Source of the DNA: BMS3ABIN04 sp965554225
GTDB lineage: Bacteria; Bacteroidota; Ignavibacteria; Ignavibacteriales; Melioribacteraceae
Direction: 5' to 3'
DNA length: 59,162 nucleotides
Assembly: GCA_965554225.1 (NCBI GenBank)
Contig: CBEVZC010000003.1
Coordinates: 1 to 59,162 of the forward strand
Part shown: in pieces, positions 44,514-51,331 of the stretch
Position numbering within the stretch: position 1 is the stretch's first letter
Layout of the letters: the number at the start of each line of letters is the position of its first letter
Program-made: the position numbers and the translations under genes
Notes under the pieces: model-generated
Database searches by the model: none
What the model saw: the letters and a program-made list of their open reading frames with translations, nothing else
Told to the model about the DNA's origin: nothing

Positions 44514-45353
44514 ATGTCAAACAACACTTTAAAATTATATGAAGAAATTTATAATTCCGGTTATTTAGCTTTTGATGAAGAACCAGGAGAAATTTTAGTT
44601 GAAGATTTAATAACTGAAATGTCCAAGCAAGATTTTTCTGAAGTTTTCGGAAAACCTGTTAAACATTTCGATACAATAATTATCAGCGATATTCATTTGG
44701 GCAGTAAACTATCTCGTGTAAGTTCATTGCTTAAGTTGTTTAAAAAAAACGAGTTTGATAGGTTAATAATCAATGGCGATATATTTGATTCGATTAACAT
44801 GCAACGGTTAAGTAAAAAGCATTGGAGACTTCTGAGTATGTTAAGAAAATTAACTTCGGATGATAAGAAAACCGAAGTTATTTGGATACGCGGCAATCAC
44901 GATGGTTATTCAGATTTACTTACGCAATTACTGGGTATTACGGTATTTGACGAATATTTATTTGAGTGGGATAAGAAGAAGGTTTTAGTAATGCACGGCG
45001 ATGTTTTTGATGTTTTTACAAGTAAATATCCCTTAATTTCTGATATAGCAGACATTATTTATAAATTAACAATTTACTTCGATCCGACAAACATGAGAAT
45101 CAGTAAGTGGTTAAAGCGAAATTCCAAAGCATTTTTAAGGAATATTCAGATCGTTCGCGAAAGAGCCGCTAAATATGCAAAGCATCGTAATGCAGACATA
45201 GTTATCTGCGGTCACACTCACTATGCTGAAGAAGCAGATATAAACGGTATTAAATATTTTAATTCCGGAAGTTGGACGACTAATCCAAGTTATTTTATAG
45301 GTTTTACAAAAAATGACGTTCAATTGGTTGAATTTTTTAATTCCGATATTTAA
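44514..45353 (+). CDS. Calcineurin-like metallophosphoesterase, PlcP/LpxH type
   Basis: A 279-residue metallophosphoesterase of the LpxH-related group (COG2908-like). Metal ligands: D59 and H61 (SDIHLG), D89 (GDIFD), N128-H129 (RGNHD), H161 (HGDVFD), and H234 and H236 (CGHTH). The HGDVFD motif, a long helical insert with a SKWLK stretch (residues 165-225), and the terminal INGIKYFNSGSW resemble the phospholipase-C-like PlcP of phosphate-starved rhizobia and marine bacteria more than the LpxH that cleaves UDP-diacylglucosamine, which normally has GNRD. About 50 extra residues precede the domain. PlcP releases phosphocholine or similar head groups to leave diacylglycerol. Adjacent to a lipid-type glycosyltransferase; TAAGGAT lies before the ATG. 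Confidence 0.82.
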   Translation: MSNNTLKLYEEIYNSGYLAFDEEPGEILVEDLITEMSKQDFSEVFGKPVKHFDTIIISDIHLGSKLSRVSSLLKLFKKNEFDRLIINGDIFDSINMQRLSKKHWRLLSMLRKLTSDDKKTEVIWIRGNHDGYSDLLTQLLGITVFDEYLFEWDKKKVLVMHGDVFDVFTSKYPLISDIADIIYKLTIYFDPTNMRISKWLKRNSKAFLRNIQIVRERAAKYAKHRNADIVICGHTHYAEEADINGIKYFNSGSWTTNPSYFIGFTKNDVQLVEFFNSDI

Positions 45354-45401
45354 TAAAACTTACAAGTATTAGAATTTTACCGTTCTGAGGATATATTTAG
45401 A

Positions 45402-45722
45402 ATGCATTGGTTAATCTTGATTTTATCGGGAATAATGGAAGTAGGTTGTATAATAAGTCTTAAATCTGCCGCAGGATTTACAAAATTCCCGCCAATAATT
45501 ACTTATACGTTATTTGGTTTTTTGAGTGCATTCTTGTTTTCCACGTCGTTAAAATTTATTCCGTTAGGTATGGCATTTTTAATTTGGGTAGGTATTGCAA
45601 CAATAGGAATAATTTTATATGAATCACTTCTTTTGAATAAACATTACAGTTTATTTGACTTCCTATTCATGTTATTGATTTTAATCGGAATAACCGGATT
45701 AAAATTCTTTCAAACAAAGTGA
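45402..45722 (+). CDS. Small multidrug resistance (SMR) family transporter
   Basis: A 106-residue protein of four hydrophobic helices, the size of EmrE/SugE. The essential membrane glutamate is E13 in IMEVGCIISLK, and the LKFIPLGMAFLIWVGIATIGI stretch is the family GxxYAxW-like helix 3. The sequence is nearer the SugE/Gdx (guanidinium exporter) side than EmrE, but SMR proteins also include lipid-carrier flippases (the ArnE/F type). As last gene of the GH1-GT21-PlcP operon, 48 bp after the phosphoesterase, export of a head-group amine or flipping of a glycolipid are both thinkable; neither is shown. TGAGGATA precedes the ATG. Confidence 0.88.
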   Translation: MHWLILILSGIMEVGCIISLKSAAGFTKFPPIITYTLFGFLSAFLFSTSLKFIPLGMAFLIWVGIATIGIILYESLLLNKHYSLFDFLFMLLILIGITGLKFFQTK

Positions 45723-45744
45723 AATGATTGTGTATAACAATTAA

Positions 45745-46569
45745 TTATTTCCATATTGAAATAAATCCTTCCCTCTCAATAATTTTCTGTCCTTCTTTTG
45801 AAATAACCCAATGAATAAATGCCTTAACATCTCCAACCGGTTCATCAATAGTATAAAAGTGAAGATACCTTGTAACCGGATATTTATCATTTCTAATTGT
45901 GATTAAATTGGGCAATACTGAATTGATCTTTGCAAAGTTAATGTTTCCTTTAAATCCGTAACCGCCATATCCAATAGCATCTTTATTATTCTCAATAAAA
46001 TTAATTATTTCTCTCGTTGTAGAGAAAACATAATCGTCAGAACATATTTGATCGCCGTCAAGAAATCTTTCTCTAAAAAATAAGCGGGTACCGGAAAATC
46101 TGTTTCTGGTAGCCACATCAATTTTTATTGAATCCCCGCCTAATTTACTCCATTTTTTTATTTTACATTCGTAAATATTTTTAACATCACTTAAAGATAA
46201 ATTACTTACCGGATTATTTTTATTGAGGTAAATTACAACAGCATCTTTACCGATCAAATGTGATAGTCCCATTTTATTATACAGTCTAGCTAGCTTTTCA
46301 ATTTCTTCAGCTTTCATTGGTCGGGATGAATTACAAATATCAATTTCACCTTTTATCAAAGCTTCAATTCCTTCTGCAGAACCACCACCGCTTACATCAA
46401 TATACACATCATTATTTTTTTTCATATATTCCTCAGCTAATACGGTAACCAGCCTTTTCATTGTATCGGAACCTTTAATTCTAATCACATTTTTATTAGT
46501 ACCGAAAAAGGAGCAACCATAGAGGAACAAAAGAAAAACAATTAAAATGTATTTGTATCTCTTAAACAT
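45745..46569 (-). CDS. PstS-like phosphate-binding lipoprotein
   Basis: A 274-residue lipoprotein with a PstS-type periplasmic binding domain. The long frame begins at 46641, but ATG at 46569, four bases after the peptidase stop, opens a proper lipoprotein signal (FKRYKYILIVFLLFLYGC), so it is preferred. Binding-site motifs are IRIKGSDTM, SGGGSAEGIEALIKGEIDICNSSRPM, RNRFSGTRLFFRE and IGYGGYGF, which parallel the phosphate loops of PstS. It is distinct from the pst-operon PstS (gene at 57890), which has a Sec signal without lipobox. It follows the M28 peptidase gene directly. It may capture phosphate at the membrane or act as a sensor. Confidence 0.86.
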   Translation of the reverse strand: MFKRYKYILIVFLLFLYGCSFFGTNKNVIRIKGSDTMKRLVTVLAEEYMKKNNDVYIDVSGGGSAEGIEALIKGEIDICNSSRPMKAEEIEKLARLYNKMGLSHLIGKDAVVIYLNKNNPVSNLSLSDVKNIYECKIKKWSKLGGDSIKIDVATRNRFSGTRLFFRERFLDGDQICSDDYVFSTTREIINFIENNKDAIGYGGYGFKGNINFAKINSVLPNLITIRNDKYPVTRYLHFYTIDEPVGDVKAFIHWVISKEGQKIIEREGFISIWK

Positions 46570-46573
46570 TAAC

Positions 46574-48178
46574 TTATTTAGATTTATTATAAATAGAATT
46601 TGGGAACCATCTGGGACGTGATTTTGAATTGGCGACATCAATAATATATTTTATTAAAAACGAAACATTCTGTTCAACAGCTGAGTAATTAATTTTTAAG
46701 CTACTATCATCAAAAGGCGTGTGGTAATATTTCATATATTCAATATATTTTTTAATTCCTTTTTGTTTTGAATAATGGACATAATCCAATCCTTCTGAAA
46801 TAAGTATTGAAGGAATACCTGCCTGGGCATAAGCCGACTGATCAGAACGATGAAAAGATTCCCAATATCGAAATTCCGGTGGTATACCGGCTGTTTTAAG
46901 ATTCTCCTGTTTTACGGTTTTATCAAGTATTTCTCCAAGAGTTGAATATTTCGCCCCTATTCCGACAATTGATTTGAAACTATCTATAACTGCAATTCCA
47001 TCAACATTTATATTAGCCACAATATTAGATAAATTGTAAGGTGGATTGTATATAAAATATCGGGAGCCGAGTAATCCAAATTCTTCTCCGGTTACCAGCA
47101 TTATTAAGATAGATCTGTTTATTAAGTTTTTAGAGGAATTTAAAATTCTTGCTATTTCAATCACAGAACTTGTTCCCAGTGCGTTATCAAGAAAACCGTT
47201 ATAAATCGAGTCGCCGGCAATAGGTTCACCAATTCCTAAATGATCAAAATGTGCAGTTACTAAAACAAACTCGTCTTTGTTTCTCCCGCTTCCTTCAATA
47301 ACTCCAAGTACATTATGTGAAATAAAATCTTTTTGTTTAAATTTTTCTTTAAAACTAATTCGTGCGTCTAAAGGGAAACTGATCATTTTATTGTCACTGT
47401 GTAATTCTACTATATCTTTCAGATTATAATCAGAGTCGGCAAAAAGCCAACGAGCAGCATGGTAAGTAAAAATCAGATTTAGATTTCCTATAAATGAACC
47501 TGCCAAAACCATATAGTCCCGCATATATTCTTCTCTTAAGCTTTCCCAGGTCGGCAAATATCTATCATTCGGCAGTCTAATTAAAATACTTCCTCGCGCA
47601 CCTTTAGAAATAGCAATTTTATGTTTTACAGCTGGATAACTGTAAAGTGAGGGTATCTTTCCGTTAAAATAAGAAGAATCATTCGATCCTGGTTCACCGG
47701 AAATGAAAACTACTATTTTACCTTCTACATTTAAATAACGATAATCGTTATAATTAAATTCCGGAGCATCTATTCCGTATCCAACAAAAACAAGCGGGTA
47801 TGGTTTAGGTATAATTGTTTGTTCTCCCGACTCATCAATTAAATAATCAATTCCATAATTTAATTTCTTGGCAAATTTTGAGGTGTAAATTACCATTTTG
47901 CTCTGATTACTCGCTATACTTGAATGTATAGGAACATTTTGGAAATAACTATTTTTAAATCCGGGTGTTAAATTATATTTCTTCAATCTCTGTTTAATAT
48001 ATTCAGCTGCTATTGTGTTCCCTCGCTCGCCGGTTTTTCTACCTTCTAATGAATCGGAAGCCAGGAATAGTACATCAGTTTTTATATGATTTGTATCAAC
48101 GTGAATATGCGTATCCTGTGGGAAAGATTTATTAAAGAATGCAAAGGAAAGTATTGCAACTAGAAAATGTATTTTCAT
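46574..48178 (-). CDS. M28 family metallopeptidase with PA domain
   Basis: A 534-residue secreted zinc aminopeptidase of the M28 family. A signal peptide (KIHFLVAILSFAFFNKSFPQ) is followed by a short N-terminal region (LASDSLEGRKTGERGN, common in these enzymes), a protease-associated domain (about 110-220), and the catalytic domain: AHFDHLG near residue 308, FLDNALGTSSVIE, the catalytic GEEFGLLGS, NVDG, and the last histidine in YYHTPFD. Both metals and the general base are therefore covered. It has no T9SS tail, so a periplasmic or outer-membrane location is expected. The PstS-like lipoprotein gene starts 4 bp later. It may trim peptides; the tie to phosphate is only positional. Confidence 0.92.
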   Translation of the reverse strand: MKIHFLVAILSFAFFNKSFPQDTHIHVDTNHIKTDVLFLASDSLEGRKTGERGNTIAAEYIKQRLKKYNLTPGFKNSYFQNVPIHSSIASNQSKMVIYTSKFAKKLNYGIDYLIDESGEQTIIPKPYPLVFVGYGIDAPEFNYNDYRYLNVEGKIVVFISGEPGSNDSSYFNGKIPSLYSYPAVKHKIAISKGARGSILIRLPNDRYLPTWESLREEYMRDYMVLAGSFIGNLNLIFTYHAARWLFADSDYNLKDIVELHSDNKMISFPLDARISFKEKFKQKDFISHNVLGVIEGSGRNKDEFVLVTAHFDHLGIGEPIAGDSIYNGFLDNALGTSSVIEIARILNSSKNLINRSILIMLVTGEEFGLLGSRYFIYNPPYNLSNIVANINVDGIAVIDSFKSIVGIGAKYSTLGEILDKTVKQENLKTAGIPPEFRYWESFHRSDQSAYAQAGIPSILISEGLDYVHYSKQKGIKKYIEYMKYYHTPFDDSSLKINYSAVEQNVSFLIKYIIDVANSKSRPRWFPNSIYNKSK

Positions 48179-48230
48179 TCTCGGACTATTATTTTAATTT
48201 GAAAAATAATAATTTCTAAGTAAAAAAAAA

Positions 48231-48252
48231 GGGACGTTCCATCAAACGTCCC
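48231..48252 (-). terminator. Intrinsic terminator of the TonB receptor/secreted protein operon
   Basis: GGGACGTT pairs with AACGTCCC around a six-base loop; on the minus strand nine T residues follow. It lies 51 bp after the stop of the tandem-repeat protein. Between stop and hairpin the leader contains the palindrome AGACATGTCT (48286-48295) and two related CATG..CTCTCC segments of unknown meaning. Confidence 0.9.
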
Positions 48253-48303
48253 TTGCGGAAGGAGAGTAACATGCCCTTATGGAGAGACATGTCTTCTCAT
48301 TTT

Positions 48304-51279
48304 TTACTTTATTAACATCATTTTTCTTGTGATAACTTTTTGACTGGTTTGTAATTTATATATATATATACCACTTGACAATCTTGAAGCATCCCAACTT
48401 AATTCATAGGTGCCTGCATTTTTAACTTCATTTAGTAATGTAGCTATTTTTTGTCCAAGCACATTATAGATTATCAATTTAACATTGGAAGTATTCGGAA
48501 CGGAAAATCTTATTTTTGTACTGGGATTAAAAGGATTTGGATAATTTTGAGAAAGATCAAAATCTTGAGGAATAGAGTTCAAATTAACTTCTTTCACTCC
48601 GGTTACATAGTTAGCTAAACTTAAGTAAGCAGCACCACCTGCAGTTGGTCTGGGATCAAGACTCTCAGAACCTTGTGTTCTTGATATTCCGACTAATTGA
48701 GGATCCTCTATTGTATTGTTGTGTGTCGCATCATTCAAATATGCACTTTCCCATTCATGCTTTCCTATTGCATCAAATGTATCTCCGGCTCCAAAATCAA
48801 ACCATATATTATTCTCAAATATTATCTGTCCGTCATCTAACCTTTTTCTACTGTCATTACCCGTCGCCAAATCTTCCACATCCATTGCAAATCCGGCAAA
48901 ATCTCCGAATATACTATTCTTATATGAACCACCCCAGAAATCTCTTATCTTGAATAACTCATCATTATCAGGGTTTGTCGACGTTTTTCCACTTCCTAAA
49001 TATGTTGCATTATAAATCTGTGGAAATGCATACGGCTGTCCATCTTCCGGATCTGTTCCTCCGTCATGCTCACCACATCTGTTTCCGAAATCTTTATCTT
49101 GTATTGCAAATAAAAACTGCATCTTGCTTCGTATGCCTTCATCATGATCAAATGCATCATCTGAATTAAACGCACTTACCAAATACTTGCAATTTACAGT
49201 TCCTCCAAACCATTCGTAACCATCATCATTATTTTCAAATACTTCAATATGATCTATGGTTGTTCCGTCTCCTACAGCACCAAACGTTAATCCGTTTATC
49301 TCATTACCCGCTCCGATATCTGTTCCTCCATGTCGTATAGATACGTAACGCATTACTCCGCTATTATCATGATCATCCGTACCGCCGTATTGTGATTTTG
49401 CATTTACCGGTAGTCCTTCTATATTCCCTACACCGGTAGCTGTATTTATTCTTGCTTTACCTAACAATATTACTCCACCCCATAAGTTTGTTGCCGGTAA
49501 TACCAAATCATTAGGATCTGTTACATCATCACTTTCTGCTGTAAAGATAATTGGTTTTTCTGCCGTCCCTTCTGCATATATCTTTCCACCTTGGGCTATA
49601 ATTAAAGCGCTTGCATTTTCTCCTTGTCCAGCTTTGCCTTTTATTACTGTTCCGGCTTCTATATTCAGCACAGCTCCATCTTCTACATATACAAATCCTT
49701 CCAATAAATATGTCTTATCTGCCGTCCAATAAACTACATCTCCGGCATTTATCGATGCATCTGTTATGGTTACCGTGTTTGTTTGGTTCAATGGCTTATT
49801 TGGCTTTAAATATCCATAATGATCTAAGGCGGTCCAGCCTTTTAACCAGTTTGATGATCCAAATGCTCCCTTGTAATTAACATGATCATAAAAATCATCA
49901 TTTGCAGGATAGTCAGACAAATTTGAATATGCAGGGCCATTTTCAGTAGGTCTGGGATCAAGACTTTCGGAAGCCTGTGTTCTGGATATTCCTGCTAAAC
50001 CCGGATCTTCTACTGTATTATTATGAGTTGCATCATTCAAATATGCACTTTCCCATTCATGCTTTCCTATTGCATCAAATGTATCTCCGGCTCCAAAATC
50101 AAACCATATATTATTCTCAAATATTATCTGTCCGTCATCTAACCTTTTTCTACTGTCATTACCCGTCGCCAAATCTTCCACATCCATTGCAAATCCGGCA
50201 AAATCTCCGAATATACTATTCTTATATGAACCACCCCAGAAATCTCTTATCTTGAATAACTCATCATTATCAGGGTTTGTCGACGTTTTTCCACTTCCTA
50301 AATATGTTGCATTATAAATCTGTGGAAATGCATACGGCTGTCCATCTTCCGGATCTGTTCCTCCGTCATGCTCACCACATCTGTTTCCGAAATCTTTATC
50401 TTGTATTGCAAATAAAAACTGCATCTTGCTTCGTATGCCTTCATCATGATCAAATGCATCATCTGAATTAAACGCACTTACCAAATACTTGCAATTTACA
50501 GTTCCTCCAAACCATTCGTAACCATCATCATTATTTTCAAATACTTCAATATGATCTATGGTTGTTCCGTCTCCTACAGCACCAAACGTTAATCCGTTTA
50601 TCTCATTACCCGCTCCGATATCTGTTCCTCCATGTCGTATAGATACGTAACGCATTACTCCGCTATTATCATGATCATCCGTACCGCCGTATTGTGATTT
50701 TGCATTTACCGGTAGTCCTTCTATATTCCCTACACCGGTAGCTGTATTTATTCTTGCTTTACCTAACAATATTACTCCACCCCATAAGTTTGTTGCCGGT
50801 AATACCAAATCATTAGGATCTGTTACATCATCACTTTCTGCTGTAAAGATAATTGGTTTTTCTGCCGTCCCTTCTGCATATATCTTTCCACCTTGGGCTA
50901 TAATTAAAGCGCTTGCATTTTCTCCTTGTCCAGCTTTGCCTTTTATTACTGTTCCGGCTTCTATATTCAGCACAGCTCCATCTTCTACATATACAAATCC
51001 TTCCAATAAATATGTCTTATCTGCCGTCCAATAAACTACATCTCCGGCATTTATCGATGCATCTGTTATGGTTACCGTGTTTGTTTGGTTCAATGGCTTA
51101 TTTGGCTTTAAATATCCATAATGATCTAAGGCGGTCCAGCCTTTTAACCAGTTTGATGATCCAAATGCTCCCTTGTAATTAACATGATCATAAAAATCTG
51201 TTGATTGACCTTTTATACCGCTTGTAGCGGATATCGATAACAGAAATACGAGAAGAAAAGAAATAGTTGTTTTTTTCAT
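48304..51279 (-). CDS. T9SS-secreted predicted beta-helix protein with two near-identical 434-residue repeats
   Basis: A 991-residue secreted surface protein. Signal peptide 1-25, then two copies of a domain that repeats with a 434-residue period (identical over about residues 28-417 and 462-851). Each copy starts FYDHVNYKGAFG, continues with beta-helix-type strands (VLNIEAGTVIKGKAGQG, GTAEKPIIFTAES, LWGGVILLGKA, GVMRYVSIRHGG, GTTIDHIEVFENNDDGYEWFGG) and an aspartate-rich DDAFDHDEG loop, and ends with an SRTQ(A/G)SESLDPRPT segment. The last ~85 residues are a T9SS sorting domain (SQNYPNPFNPSTKI to a basic RKMMLIK end). No catalytic motif is known to me. It follows the TonB receptor gene by 52 bp and shares its Pho-type promoter; TAGGAGC precedes the ATG. 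A surface phosphorus-capture role is an inference from context. Confidence 0.9.
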   Translation of the reverse strand: MKKTTISFLLVFLLSISATSGIKGQSTDFYDHVNYKGAFGSSNWLKGWTALDHYGYLKPNKPLNQTNTVTITDASINAGDVVYWTADKTYLLEGFVYVEDGAVLNIEAGTVIKGKAGQGENASALIIAQGGKIYAEGTAEKPIIFTAESDDVTDPNDLVLPATNLWGGVILLGKARINTATGVGNIEGLPVNAKSQYGGTDDHDNSGVMRYVSIRHGGTDIGAGNEINGLTFGAVGDGTTIDHIEVFENNDDGYEWFGGTVNCKYLVSAFNSDDAFDHDEGIRSKMQFLFAIQDKDFGNRCGEHDGGTDPEDGQPYAFPQIYNATYLGSGKTSTNPDNDELFKIRDFWGGSYKNSIFGDFAGFAMDVEDLATGNDSRKRLDDGQIIFENNIWFDFGAGDTFDAIGKHEWESAYLNDATHNNTVEDPGLAGISRTQASESLDPRPTENGPAYSNLSDYPANDDFYDHVNYKGAFGSSNWLKGWTALDHYGYLKPNKPLNQTNTVTITDASINAGDVVYWTADKTYLLEGFVYVEDGAVLNIEAGTVIKGKAGQGENASALIIAQGGKIYAEGTAEKPIIFTAESDDVTDPNDLVLPATNLWGGVILLGKARINTATGVGNIEGLPVNAKSQYGGTDDHDNSGVMRYVSIRHGGTDIGAGNEINGLTFGAVGDGTTIDHIEVFENNDDGYEWFGGTVNCKYLVSAFNSDDAFDHDEGIRSKMQFLFAIQDKDFGNRCGEHDGGTDPEDGQPYAFPQIYNATYLGSGKTSTNPDNDELFKIRDFWGGSYKNSIFGDFAGFAMDVEDLATGNDSRKRLDDGQIIFENNIWFDFGAGDTFDAIGKHEWESAYLNDATHNNTIEDPQLVGISRTQGSESLDPRPTAGGAAYLSLANYVTGVKEVNLNSIPQDFDLSQNYPNPFNPSTKIRFSVPNTSNVKLIIYNVLGQKIATLLNEVKNAGTYELSWDASRLSSGIYIYKLQTSQKVITRKMMLIK
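48728..49896 (-). repeat. Tandem repeat copy 2 (inside the secreted protein gene)
   Basis: 1169 bp that I find identical, base for base where compared and by translation in more than one frame, to 50030-51198, offset by 1302 bp. Identity stops sharply at both ends. The ~133 bp between the copies (49897-50029) and the matching stretch after this copy (48595-48727) are homologous but clearly diverged, roughly three quarters identical by eye. Confidence 0.93.
50030..51198 (-). repeat. Tandem repeat copy 1 (inside the secreted protein gene)
   Basis: The 5' copy of the 1169-bp repeat, coding for residues 28-417. The upstream edge falls right after the signal peptide, so the duplication covers the whole mature domain. 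See copy 2 for the comparison. Confidence 0.93.
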
Positions 51280-51331
51280 TATTGCTCCTATATTTATTAT
51301 TGATTGGTTAAATAATTGTATGTAATTTGAT

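Noticed and set aside
44514..45353. Plain LpxH call for the metallophosphoesterase
   Set aside because: The GNHD motif, the HGDVFD motif, the long helical insert and the context fit a PlcP-type enzyme better; LpxH is kept as the alternative.
48645..51182. Several open frames on the plus strand across the tandem-repeat gene, present in duplicate
   Set aside because: They are antisense shadows that are duplicated only because the real gene is; useful only as extra proof that the two copies are identical.
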